64,000 bases of DNA from Usitatibacter rugosus (GTDB lineage Bacteria > Pseudomonadota > Gammaproteobacteria > Burkholderiales > Usitatibacteraceae). The stretch spans positions 3,379,419 to 3,443,418 of the forward strand of contig NZ_CP053069.1 in NCBI RefSeq assembly GCF_013003965.1. The letters run 5' to 3'. A program made the position numbers and the translations under genes. Below the pieces are notes generated by a model that did no database searches, had not been told where the DNA came from, and saw only the letters and a list, made by a program, of their open reading frames with translations. Shown here one piece after another: positions 37,179-44,941 of this stretch (positions are counted from its first letter, which is position 1; each line of letters opens with the position of its first letter).

Positions 37179-37466
37179 TCAGTGTTTGCGCGCGTCGTGG
37201 GTGTGGCGCGGGGCCGTATCCATCCTCTCCCGCCGCTCTTTGCGGAATTGCTTTAGTCCACCGTAGACGACGGCGCCCCCGAATGCGGCAAACACCACGA
37301 ACTGGATGGTGAAGAGGAAGGGGCTCTCGAAGAAGTAGATGTAGTCATCATCTTCGAACAGGATGTCGCCCATGCGGCCGAAGAACACGGCCTCGGCGAG
37401 CTGCCAGGCGATGAAGAGCAGAAAGAGCCCTATCGCAATCCAGCCGCCCGCCGAGTGGACCTTCAT
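37179..37466 (-). CDS. Small two-helix membrane protein (tandem paralogue 2)
   Basis: A 95-residue protein (MKVHSAGGWIAIGLFLLFIAWQLAEAVFFGRM) sharing the length, two helices, FGRM loop start and DDDYIYFFESPF acidic/aromatic loop of the next gene, so the pair arose by tandem duplication. The tail is longer (RKERRERMDTAPRHTHDARKH). The stop codon is immediately followed by the ATG of its paralogue. Confidence 0.75.
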   Translation of the reverse strand: MKVHSAGGWIAIGLFLLFIAWQLAEAVFFGRMGDILFEDDDYIYFFESPFLFTIQFVVFAAFGGAVVYGGLKQFRKERRERMDTAPRHTHDARKH

Positions 37467-37472
37467 CCGGGC

Positions 37473-37979
37473 TCAGAGCTTGCCGAGGTAATCGCCCTTG
37501 CCGAGCTCCACGCCGTTGTGACGCAGGATCGCGTACACCATCGACACGTGGAAGAAGAGGTTGGGCAGCGCGTGCTGGAACAGGTAGGGCTGGCCCTTCA
37601 TCGTCTTCGTGGCGGTGCGCGTCTTCCAGCTCACCTCGCGCTCCTCGCCTCCGTCGATCTGCTCGGGCTTCAGCGTCTCCAGCCAGGCGATGGTCTTCTT
37701 CGCGCGCTCGATCAGCTGCGGGAAGGTGGTCTCGGTGTCCTCATAGGACGGCGGCTCGACCTGGGCGAGACGGGCTGATGCGCCCTTGGAGGTATCCGAC
37801 ACGATCTGCACCTGTTTCGCCAGCGCGAACATGTCGGGGGCGAGGCGGCTGTTGATGAAGACGGTGGGGTCAATCTTCTTCGCTTCCGCGTGGGCCGCGC
37901 CCTTCGTCAGGATGTCGACGAGGATGTTCAGGTGGCGGGTGAAGGTGGGGATGCTGGCTTGGTACATCGAGATTGTCAT
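37473..37979 (-). CDS. DUF1993-family protein
   Basis: A 168-residue helical protein beginning MTISMYQASIPTFTRHLNIL, matching the DUF1993 family (four-helix, DinB-like fold; motifs FINSRLAPDMFALAKQVQ and FHVSMVYAILRHNGVELGKGDYLG). Many members have a DinB-like arrangement, but the activity is unknown. The start is the ATG at 37979; a frame extension upstream (to 38030) lacks a ribosome binding site. It is the first gene of the small operon running to 36517. Confidence 0.85.
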   Translation of the reverse strand: MTISMYQASIPTFTRHLNILVDILTKGAAHAEAKKIDPTVFINSRLAPDMFALAKQVQIVSDTSKGASARLAQVEPPSYEDTETTFPQLIERAKKTIAWLETLKPEQIDGGEEREVSWKTRTATKTMKGQPYLFQHALPNLFFHVSMVYAILRHNGVELGKGDYLGKL

Positions 37980-38078
37980 GGGTCTTCTCTGGTTTGTGTC
38001 AGGACAATGATAGCCGTTGGAGAAAGGCAATCCCTCGCTTCGGGTGCAAAATACATCGCAACGCTCATCTTCGATACT

Positions 38079-38894
38079 TCACGCACCCTCGCGATCCTTG
38101 CGCGTTGGAATTCGCGCAATTCCATCTATCGCTAGGTCTATCGCCTCATCGACAGTTGTTGCAGAAAATAGACGCTCGTTCTCGGCGGGCGTGAGTCGAT
38201 TGATTCGCGCTACGTCCTCCACTCCGATCCGGCCAAAGAGCATTGCGGCAGGGGAGTGTCTCGTGCCTGAGATGCCAGGCCCAATTTTGTGCAAAGCGTG
38301 TTGATCGGGAGAGCGCTGCCGTAAAGCCTCTATAACCTCGGATGCCGCACCCCTAAGGAAGCCCATTAGGTACAAAGGAACTTCGGATTCAAAGGCCACG
38401 GCGGCCTCCTCAATAACTCCCGGCACCGTACCTTCATAGGCTGACCTTCGACCGCCAACACAGACTCTCGCGTCGACTAGGCGAGTAAGTTCGTGCCGAA
38501 GGGCGGTGAGACTAAGAACCCGATCAACTTCGGCATCGCCGGTCGCCTCTTTGGGTCGCCCCATCTCGTGAATTTCGATTCCCCCACGGACCGCGCGACG
38601 CTCATCCTCGGATAGACGCGAGCGACTCGGCCAAGGCAGGACATTGGTCACAAGGGCAGGTCCGCCACTCACCTCAGGCGACCGATATCGCTGAACAAAT
38701 CCAAAGACTGCCTCCATCACTCCGTCGTCCCGCCAGTCATGTCCAAGCACCACGCGGGCACCCTGGGAAAGAAACGCAGCAATCATCCGGAGCACAATTC
38801 TGTTGACTTCAGAACTATCAAAGCCCAGTCCTATCGCCTCTTCCGATGGGGAGATTGATAGACCAACAACCTTGCTCTCTAAGAGGCGGCTCAC
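38079..38894 (-). CDS. Stand-alone SLOG-domain protein (predicted nucleotide-ligand sensor)
   Basis: A 271-residue protein with SLOG/LOG-like Rossmannoid features: an N-terminal strand VVGLSIS, GARVVLGHDWRDDGVMEAVF (about residues 45-64), ARVCVGGRRSAYEGTVPGVIEEA (about 140-163, the Gly-rich nucleotide loop and 'PGxxEEA' helix) and VPLYLMGFLRGAASEV. SLOG domains bind or process nucleotide-derived ligands; in Thoeris the ThsA SLOG domain binds the TIR-made cyclic ADP-ribose isomer. Here SLOG is free-standing. Translation begins at a GTG overlapping the upstream TIR gene stop (GTGA). It is the last gene of the seven-gene operon. Its role as a sensor for the TIR product is inference. Confidence 0.72.
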   Translation of the reverse strand: MSRLLESKVVGLSISPSEEAIGLGFDSSEVNRIVLRMIAAFLSQGARVVLGHDWRDDGVMEAVFGFVQRYRSPEVSGGPALVTNVLPWPSRSRLSEDERRAVRGGIEIHEMGRPKEATGDAEVDRVLSLTALRHELTRLVDARVCVGGRRSAYEGTVPGVIEEAAVAFESEVPLYLMGFLRGAASEVIEALRQRSPDQHALHKIGPGISGTRHSPAAMLFGRIGVEDVARINRLTPAENERLFSATTVDEAIDLAIDGIARIPTRKDREGA

Positions 38895-40069
38895 GGTGGG
38901 GGGCTCGCGAAGAGTGTTGTGGGTGTCGTGAGTCGAGCGTTCGGCGCCTTCTTGGCGACCAACGCCTCGGCCGCTTCAAACGGACCGCTGCGAAGCTGTG
39001 GATCTGGATAGATGATGACGGCTTCGCTCATTCCTATCTCGTGACAGACTTTGAGTATTCCTGACATGCTAGGCGGATATGAGAAAGCTCTTACAAGCAA
39101 CGTCGGAGCTAGAAGCCCGGCTGCCCTCAATGAGACGACACGACGTTGAAACAGCAGATATCTGAGACTCTCGCGTAGAGCTGCATTAAGCACCCTAAGA
39201 AGATTGCCATCGGGAATTCGCACAGAAGGCATCCGCTCCAGCGGCAATTCGCCAGCAGGGTAAAACAACCCCGGTCGGGCCTCCACCAATACCGTAGGAA
39301 CTCCCGACTCTTCGGCCCAAAGGGCCTCCTTTTGGCACCATGGCCTGTGCTCGTAGGCATCAGTTCTTAGAATGATCAGCAGCGACGTAGACGCCGAACG
39401 CTCCAGTTCACCTTCCCAATCGACAACTCCTGCCAAATCTGTCGCATCGTAGAAAGCCGTGAGCCACGGAATAGTCTTAATGTGGTGCTGCAATGACTGC
39501 GCCAATGGCAGCCCGTCCAACTTGGCATGACTAATGAAGAGGTGCAGAAATCCTGGCACCCCTTTCAATTCCAACGCAGTGGCAAGAAGCCTACGACACT
39601 CGTGTAAGAATCTCACGCCAACCAGTGCCGGGCGAATTGCTCGCTCCCCAAGTTGGTCGATTACGACCGCCTGATTTGACTTTAGATCGCCATAACGACC
39701 GATCAAATTGTCTCGTTCCCGTTCGTTAAAGCAAAGAAGAAGAAGTGAATGCCGCCCTTTGCTATCGCGGGCAATTTTCCAGGCATCGACTAGCATTCGA
39801 CCCGCGTCGATATCCTCAACAAGATGGTGGTCCACGAACGCAACTACAAGGGAATGCTCGGCGCCATCCATGGCGGGCAGTAGATCCGCCTCGGCCAACC
39901 AAGTCCCTCGGAATCGCCGTATCTCGATACCGAGATCTTCGCCACTAGCGATATAGCCGGCAGTCCCTGCGCCGCCAACTAAGGTTCGTTCCACTGCCTC
40001 AAAAAAAGGGACCATCTCTTTGTCCCTCGGCTGAACCATCAAAAACACCTGAAGCGGTGGTCTAGACAC
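38891..40069 (-). CDS. TIR-domain protein (candidate effector), 392 residues
   Basis: The centre (about residues 175-275) is a TIR domain: LHLFISHAKLDGLPLAQSLQ (box 1), FYDATDLAGVVDWEGELE (box 2 region), SLLIILRTDAYEHRPWCQKEALWAEE, in which the Glu after Trp-Cys is in the position of the NADase catalytic Glu. The N-terminal 170 residues (VFLMVQPRDKEMVPFFEAVE, LVVAFVDHHLV) look like another Rossmann-type domain I cannot name. The C-terminal part contains IIYPDPQLRSGPFEAAEAL. It starts with GTG, with GAGGG upstream. It likely hydrolyses or cyclises NAD+ when activated; it could be the killer component of the operon. Confidence 0.75.
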   Translation of the reverse strand: MSRPPLQVFLMVQPRDKEMVPFFEAVERTLVGGAGTAGYIASGEDLGIEIRRFRGTWLAEADLLPAMDGAEHSLVVAFVDHHLVEDIDAGRMLVDAWKIARDSKGRHSLLLLCFNERERDNLIGRYGDLKSNQAVVIDQLGERAIRPALVGVRFLHECRRLLATALELKGVPGFLHLFISHAKLDGLPLAQSLQHHIKTIPWLTAFYDATDLAGVVDWEGELERSASTSLLIILRTDAYEHRPWCQKEALWAEESGVPTVLVEARPGLFYPAGELPLERMPSVRIPDGNLLRVLNAALRESLRYLLFQRRVVSLRAAGLLAPTLLVRAFSYPPSMSGILKVCHEIGMSEAVIIYPDPQLRSGPFEAAEALVAKKAPNARLTTPTTLFASPPP

Positions 40070-40092
40070 GATAGCCCTCTCGTCACCCTTCG

Positions 40093-40716
40093 TTAAGAAT
40101 TCGACCGTCTCATAGGACGACTAAGGTCGTACTCATTTAGCGCTCTGTCCTCACATGTGACATCGATCAGCAATCCAAGTATCGAAGGACTGTTAGCGAT
40201 CTTTCCCCATGGGACCACGGATATCCTGGATCTACCCGTGAGTATGTTGTCGATGATTCGCTCGGGCAGGTATGGATGAATTCTCTCAAGATCGGCGCGC
40301 GCGGGAACGCCGTACCATGTTTCCATTTCTGGATATACGGATCTTTTCTCGGCCTCGCCATGGGCCGCCCAACAGTCTGTTGTCCCAGTGGACGGTAGAT
40401 TTATTGCAAGAATCCCAGACTGCTTATTCACAGCGCCGTCGTACATGCTTGAATAGATCTCCCAGTCGATGTGCTTCCGCCGGCTTGTCTCAAGACCGAC
40501 GAGCACAATGGTGACTGACGAGTCTTGCAAATACTCATCTCGAATTTTTCGGCGAATCGACTGATCATCAAGAGTCTCGTCAATATCACCAGTATCGACA
40601 GACCAATCGAGAAATATCTCGTACCGTCTGTTGAGGTCGCGAAGGGCCTCCCTATAGCCCTGGTCCCGCGCGTGGTGATAGCTCACAAAGACTCGATGAC
40701 GTTCGTTCGAAGTCAC
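40093..40716 (-). CDS. ThsB-like TIR-fold protein (MTH538/DUF1863 type)
   Basis: A 207-residue protein beginning at GTG (TSNERHRVFVSYHHARDQ). The opening strand and loop VFVSYHH.RDQ.YR, LDWSVDTGDIDETLDDQSIRRKIRDEYLQDSSVTIVLVG and HIDWEIYSSM (Glu in the catalytic position) match the MTH538-type TIR-like domain that includes Thoeris ThsB. ThsB proteins detect phage and make a cyclic ADP-ribose isomer. A C-terminal extension of about 80 residues (PYLPERIIDNILTG) is unassigned. An 85-bp gap separates it from the UDG-like gene upstream, the largest in the operon, so an internal promoter is possible. Confidence 0.75.
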   Translation of the reverse strand: MTSNERHRVFVSYHHARDQGYREALRDLNRRYEIFLDWSVDTGDIDETLDDQSIRRKIRDEYLQDSSVTIVLVGLETSRRKHIDWEIYSSMYDGAVNKQSGILAINLPSTGTTDCWAAHGEAEKRSVYPEMETWYGVPARADLERIHPYLPERIIDNILTGRSRISVVPWGKIANSPSILGLLIDVTCEDRALNEYDLSRPMRRSNS

Positions 40717-40801
40717 ACGTCCCCCGCCCTATGTGGATTTCGAGGCATGCCAAATCGCAATTTCGTGACGTAACTAGTGCAGCGCGTCTTCGACTACGCA
40801 T

Positions 40802-41470
40802 CTACAACAGTGAAGACTGCGCCCGCCTCGAAGCGAACTTAAGGGGTCCATAAGCGTCCTCCATTTGCCTGAGGAAGAGAGACTGCCCTCCATACGACGG
40901 ATGGCGAACACTGACCACCTCGCACTGAGCGACCCTCCGAAGCGTGCTCGACGCGTCAGCTCCAATGCCATAGACAATTTCCGGCCTGAGGAGACCAATC
41001 AGCGTACGCAGAAACTCCTCGCCGACACCGCGCTCTCGTGATGTGTGCCCGCGATTTGATAAGGGTTGGTCGCGGACGAAAGGGTGCAGCGGGAAGACGT
41101 TCCAAAGAAAGACCGCGTCGTCGACTTCTCGAAGGACAGACCAGACGAGAGTCGCCGTCCGTTCGCTGACAGGCGGCCCGATCGTGGACGCTTTGAACTC
41201 GACTCCCCATCGGGCGGTGTGCAGCGGCGCCGACAAATCGTCGGTGAATGCCAGCCCGGTTCTGCGTCCACCTCGATGGCCCAGATCGCGGCCGACCCAC
41301 AATGCGCGCGCGCCGCGACTCGCCGCTGAAGCAACAATCGCCTCGAGTATTTGACGACGTTGGTCGGCCGCCCCGGAAACATCAAATATCGGACATTGCT
41401 CGCCATACGGATTGAAGCAATCGGCTATTCGTAGGGCGGCAAGTTCAGACACAAATCGGGTGGGTGACAA
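40802..41470 (-). CDS. Uracil-DNA-glycosylase-superfamily protein
   Basis: A 222-residue protein with UDG-fold motifs: FNPYGEQCP near the N-terminus, ALWVGRDLGHRGGRRTGLAFTDD (about 55-78, equivalent to the GQDPYH...GLAFS motif), FLWNVFPLHPF (about 120), and SVRHPSYGGQSLF (about 187-199, equivalent to the HPS leucine-loop motif). Between them PLSNRGHTSRERGVGEEF is typical of the bacterial WNxxPFHP subgroup. It starts at TTG 2 bases after the MazG-like stop, with AAGGA correctly placed. Predicted activity is removal or recognition of uracil or another altered base. In this operon it may attack modified phage DNA. Confidence 0.78.
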   Translation of the reverse strand: MSPTRFVSELAALRIADCFNPYGEQCPIFDVSGAADQRRQILEAIVASAASRGARALWVGRDLGHRGGRRTGLAFTDDLSAPLHTARWGVEFKASTIGPPVSERTATLVWSVLREVDDAVFLWNVFPLHPFVRDQPLSNRGHTSRERGVGEEFLRTLIGLLRPEIVYGIGADASSTLRRVAQCEVVSVRHPSYGGQSLFLRQMEDAYGPLKFASRRAQSSLL

Positions 41471-41472
41471 GC

Positions 41473-42573
41473 CTAGTTCCTTGTTGATCTAAACGAAATT
41501 GACCGAGCAGATCGATCGCCATCAATGATTCCACCTCCCTCGTCTCGCATACTCCGAAAGGCCTGATATCCATCTAAGATTGCGCGCTCCCAGAGTCTTA
41601 GTGGGCACTCCTCAACCTGATAACCCTTTGTAAATTGCTCAACCTGTTTCAGCAGGTCGTAGGGCACGCTCGTCGCGCCTTCGAAATAGTTCACTTGCTT
41701 AGCGTAGGAAAACAGAAGTGCCGAAACGCCTTCCTCAACAACAATCGCACGGCCACCATCTTCATTTTCGTCCGTATGTCTGACACTCTTTCGCTTGCGC
41801 TTTAGCAACGCGCGCAACACGGGCGACCAATGCAAGATTGCGGCATATGCCATATGGAAAACATCGTGGAATCGATAGTTGTCACCTGGAGCAATGTTGT
41901 CGGTGAGCGGATCGCCAATGAATACCCCGTTCATCTGAAGATGGCATCTTCCAGACTTTCGCTGGATGAACCGTATCGCGAATTTGTCAGGAATGCGCTC
42001 TTCTTCATCGAAGCCGGAATCAAAGGTAGGAAGCAAAGCGGGATCTGGATCAACAAAGCGACCTTCCGTCTTGCCCAAGTTCCTTCGAAGGATCGCGGCA
42101 AATGAAAGTCCAGTCGCGCGTACAGCATCCAAATAGACGCCAGCGAATGGCGACATCTCGTCTTTGAGTAGATTCGGCTCGTTGAGCGCCAAGAAGCGTG
42201 CCGCACGCGAGCCGAGACTTGTTAAAGCCGAATCGACCTCATTCGAGGGAAGTGCACATGCCATCGCCTGAGCCCCGACGATAGACGGTTCGGCATACTC
42301 AAGCTTCTCAAAGATTTCGACAATGGACATGTCCAGGCGCCGAGCCAAGGCGGCGAAGTACCAGAAGAGATCTCCGAATTCTTCCTCAGCCGCGGCAAAG
42401 TACGTCACGTACGCCACTCCCTCGCGATGGAGTTTCTTTGCGGGCGCCATCGCAGACCCTGCTTCGCCAAAAATCCCCATGATCACAGGCAAGAAGGCCA
42501 CGGGCATCTGGTCAGTCCTGCGAATTCTTTGGTCGTACTCCACCAACGCTTCACGCCACGATTGACCTGTCAT
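41473..42573 (-). CDS. MazG-like nucleotide pyrophosphohydrolase fused to an uncharacterised C-terminal domain
   Basis: A 366-residue protein. Residues about 25-90 resemble all-alpha NTP pyrophosphohydrolases: IMGIFGEAGSAMAPAKKLHREG and AAAEEEFGDLFWYFAALARRLDMSI. The second acidic motif (ExGD) is intact, while the first reads EAGS rather than ExxE. The C-terminal 190 residues (NGVFIGDPLTDNIAPGDNYRFHDVFHMAYAAILHWSPVLRALLKRKRKS, then GGRAIVVEEGVSALLFSYA) form a second helical domain with conserved His/Asp and Glu residues. The ATG at 42573 is preferred over one 60 bases upstream because it gives the ATGA overlap with the Nmad2 gene stop. Likely substrate: (modified) dNTPs. Confidence 0.75.
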   Translation of the reverse strand: MTGQSWREALVEYDQRIRRTDQMPVAFLPVIMGIFGEAGSAMAPAKKLHREGVAYVTYFAAAEEEFGDLFWYFAALARRLDMSIVEIFEKLEYAEPSIVGAQAMACALPSNEVDSALTSLGSRAARFLALNEPNLLKDEMSPFAGVYLDAVRATGLSFAAILRRNLGKTEGRFVDPDPALLPTFDSGFDEEERIPDKFAIRFIQRKSGRCHLQMNGVFIGDPLTDNIAPGDNYRFHDVFHMAYAAILHWSPVLRALLKRKRKSVRHTDENEDGGRAIVVEEGVSALLFSYAKQVNYFEGATSVPYDLLKQVEQFTKGYQVEECPLRLWERAILDGYQAFRSMRDEGGGIIDGDRSARSISFRSTRN

Positions 42574-43166
42574 TTGTGCCGCCACTCCAACGGAGTTCCG
42601 CAATATCCCGTCTGATCGCAAGATCGAATCCAATCGACCAACGCAGCTTGGTGTTGATCGGAAATTCGATGGCGTTGCCCCCTCACTATTAGGAGGTCTT
42701 CGCCCTGGAACTTGAGGAGATGGCCGGGAATCGTGGGACCGGCCCTGCCCCAGTAGACATAGTCGTCAGAGAGAAGTACCCGACTAACTCGGGTATCAGT
42801 GGTTATGTTGAGTGGATTCGGACTGCCGTCTTCTTTGCTGTGATGTGAATCAAGCTGACTCCATTCACCGCCGACTTTTCTATATATGTTGTCGCCGTAA
42901 CCATGTTTCTTTCCAGAACGAAAATGGGGTTTCTTGAACTGGAATCTGGGATCGCTCCAATACTCATCGAAGGTAATTGTCTCTGTCACGCGCATCGCGT
43001 ACACGATCGAGTGTTGTCGGCCGTGCTTCTTGCTGCCTGTACCAATCACCCATTCGTCGAGTTGAGCCAGACGACGTATTTCAGGCTTGCAAGTCGCCAG
43101 CGAACACGTGCCTCCAAAGGGGTTCGGTGCGAAACCGAAGTCTCGGGCGACCACGTAGACAAACAT
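42570..43166 (-). CDS. Nmad2-like protein (nucleotide modification associated domain 2)
   Basis: A 198-residue protein. The N-terminal sequence VYVVARDFGFAPNPFGGTCSLATCKPEIRR..AQLDEWVIGTGS is the hallmark of the Nmad2 domain, a family linked by gene neighbourhood to DNA base and nucleotide modification. Further blocks are YWSDPRFQFKKP, HGYGDNIY and LLSDDYVYWGRAGP. The molecular activity of Nmad2 is not established. The gene begins 3 bases after the TIR gene stop and overlaps the MazG-like gene by 4 bases, so it is tightly coupled into the operon. Conserved Cys/His residues (CSLATCKP) may bind metal. Confidence 0.72.
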   Translation of the reverse strand: MFVYVVARDFGFAPNPFGGTCSLATCKPEIRRLAQLDEWVIGTGSKKHGRQHSIVYAMRVTETITFDEYWSDPRFQFKKPHFRSGKKHGYGDNIYRKVGGEWSQLDSHHSKEDGSPNPLNITTDTRVSRVLLSDDYVYWGRAGPTIPGHLLKFQGEDLLIVRGQRHRISDQHQAALVDWIRSCDQTGYCGTPLEWRHK

Positions 43167-43169
43167 GGC

Positions 43170-43649
43170 TTAGCTACAGCGGTAGCGCTTGATGTTGATC
43201 GGCGTTGTTGGCGAGCCATCGGGCTCCTGGTAGCCAACTTGCGTACCGGTGATTGCATCCACAATTGATGTCCCGTGCCACCCCACGATTGCGTCAGCAT
43301 GGTCGGCAAGCGCCTTCGGAACGTCACAGCCCTTTTCACCATGGGCCCATACGCCAACTATGTTCTTGTCGTGCTTTTCGGCATATTCAATTTCCCATGC
43401 AACGTACTTGCTGTCTTTTGTGCCCGGCGAGATGTAGACGACCAGCGTGTCGCATGCGGAAATCTGCGGGGCCAAGATTTCGTTTTTTATGTAGGTTTCC
43501 GATTTAGCATTGTTTGGACTGCTCGAATTGATCGAGTAGTCGCGAATCGTCAACCCGTTTTCGTCGAGCAAGGCCTTGAGCTCTTTTAGCCCTGAATCGT
43601 CTTCGTGAATGTGGCTTACAAAGACGTTCTTTACTTGTTTTTTCGTCAT
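43170..43649 (-). CDS. ThsB-like TIR-domain protein (first gene of the operon)
   Basis: A 159-residue single-domain protein: NVFVSHIHEDDSGLKELKALL (box 1), IRDYSINSSSPNNAKSETYIKNEILAPQI, DTLVVYISPGTKDSKYVAWEIEYAEKHDKNIVGVWA with the catalytic-position Glu in AWEIEYA, and a C-terminal VPKALADHADAIVGW. This is the compact MTH538/ThsB-like TIR form. The ATG at 43649 has AGGAG 6 bases upstream. A longer frame to 43712 lacks support. Only about 80 bp separate it from the nrdB terminator, so the operon promoter must lie there; I see no textbook -35/-10. Predicted to make or break down an NAD-derived signal. Confidence 0.78.
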   Translation of the reverse strand: MTKKQVKNVFVSHIHEDDSGLKELKALLDENGLTIRDYSINSSSPNNAKSETYIKNEILAPQISACDTLVVYISPGTKDSKYVAWEIEYAEKHDKNIVGVWAHGEKGCDVPKALADHADAIVGWHGTSIVDAITGTQVGYQEPDGSPTTPINIKRYRCS

Positions 43650-43732
43650 ACGAATCTCCTCTGTGCGCTTCGGCAGATTGGGAGGGACCGTAGACGGGCG
43701 CCCCACCTTCATAGGTAGGGTTTGAAAACAAA

Positions 43733-43757
43733 AAAGGGCGGCTCAAGGCCGCCCTTT
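43733..43757 (-). terminator. Rho-independent terminator of the nrdB transcript
   Basis: A perfect 10-bp stem AAAGGGCGGC / GCCGCCCTTT with loop TCAAG. In the minus direction it is followed by TTTTTTGTTTT, a good U-tract. It lies 18 bp past the nrdB stop and separates the nrd operon from the TIR operon. Confidence 0.9.
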
Positions 43758-43774
43758 CAACGGAGTTAAGGTCG

Positions 43775-44917
43775 CTAATCCCAGCTCAATGCGCCGCCGG
43801 TTTGATACTCAATAACTCGAGTCTCAAAGAAGTTCTTTTCCTTCTTAAGATCAATGAGTTCCGACATCCAGGGGAACGGGTTGGTAGCGCCTTGGTACAG
43901 TTGATCTAGGCCGATCTGCTGGCACCGGCGATTCGCAACGAACCGCAGGTACTCCTTGAACATCGGAGCGTTCAGGCCCAGCACGCCGCGAGGCATGGTG
44001 TCCTCGGCGTAAGCGTATTCAAGTTCAACCGCCTTCTGCATCAAGTCAGTCAGCTCTCTCCGGAACTCCGGCGTCCAGAGGTGCGGGTTCTCGAGTTTGA
44101 TGGTGTTGACCAGGTCGATGCCGAAGTTGCAGTGCATCGACTCGTCGCGAAGGATGTACTGGTACTGCTCGGAGGCGCCGGTCATCTTGTTCTGGCGGCC
44201 GAGCGAGAGGATCTGCACGAAGCCCACGTAGAAGAACAGGCCTTCCATGATGCAGCTGAAGACGATCAGGCTCTTCAGCAGGGCCTGGTCGGTTTCGGGC
44301 GTGCCGGTCTTGAAGTTCGGGTCGGTGAGCGTGTTGATGAACGGGATGAGGAAGTCGTCCTTGTCCCGGATGCACTTCACTTCCTTGTACGCGGCGAAGA
44401 TCTCGCTCTCGTCCAGGCCGAGCGACTCCGCGATGTACTGGTAGGCGTGCGTGTGGATCGCCTCCTCGAAGGCCTGGCGCAGCAAGTACTGGCGGCACTC
44501 CGGCGCGGTGATGTGGCGGTAGGTGCCCAGCACGATGTTGTTGGCGGCGAGCGAATCGGCCGTGACGAAGAAGCCGAGGTTGCGCTTCACGATGAGCCGC
44601 TCGTCCTCGGTCAACCCGTTGGGGTTCTTCCAGAGGGCGATGTCGCGGTTCATGTTGATCTCTTGCGGCATCCAGTGGTTCGCGCAGCCGGCGAGGTACT
44701 TCTCCCACGCCCACTTGTACTTGAACGGCACGAGCTGGTTCACGTCCGTGCGGGCGTTGATGATCCGCTTGTCCTCGGCACGCACGCGGGTGTGAGCCGC
44801 GGGGGCGAGGCTCTCGTCTTCCACCACCGGGGCCTGGGGGGCGCGGGCGGACGGCGTGACTTGCTGGAGCCCGAGGGAGGGACGGGCAACGGGGGTTTCG
44901 TCTTCGAAGCTCAACAT
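43775..44917 (-). CDS. nrdB: Ribonucleoside-diphosphate reductase class Ia, beta subunit
   Basis: A 380-residue diiron radical subunit. Metal ligands: the Asp in [12 protein letters not shown], the ExxH motif [14 protein letters not shown] (which also includes the radical Tyr region), [12 protein letters not shown], and [11 protein letters not shown] (Glu and His). The C-terminal tail ends GALSWD and would dock into NrdA. It generates the tyrosyl radical for NDP reduction. A variable N-terminal segment of about 45 residues (Pro/Ala-rich) precedes the core. It is followed by a strong terminator and separated from nrdA by three small nuclease-like genes. Confidence 0.96.
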   Translation of the reverse strand: MLSFEDETPVARPSLGLQQVTPSARAPQAPVVEDESLAPAAHTRVRAEDKRIINARTDVNQLVPFKYKWAWEKYLAGCANHWMPQEINMNRDIALWKNPNGLTEDERLIVKRNLGFFVTADSLAANNIVLGTYRHITAPECRQYLLRQAFEEAIHTHAYQYIAESLGLDESEIFAAYKEVKCIRDKDDFLIPFINTLTDPNFKTGTPETDQALLKSLIVFSCIMEGLFFYVGFVQILSLGRQNKMTGASEQYQYILRDESMHCNFGIDLVNTIKLENPHLWTPEFRRELTDLMQKAVELEYAYAEDTMPRGVLGLNAPMFKEYLRFVANRRCQQIGLDQLYQGATNPFPWMSELIDLKKEKNFFETRVIEYQTGGALSWD

Positions 44918-44941
44918 GTGTTCGATTCCTCTGTTACGTGT

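Noticed and set aside
38079-43649. Classification as a standard Thoeris system
   Set aside because: No SIR2-SLOG ThsA is present; SLOG is free-standing, and UDG, MazG and Nmad2-like genes are extra. It is Thoeris-related at most.
38079-43649. Prophage or integrative element
   Set aside because: No integrase, structural phage genes, att repeats or tRNA were seen at the edges; only lower GC suggests transfer.
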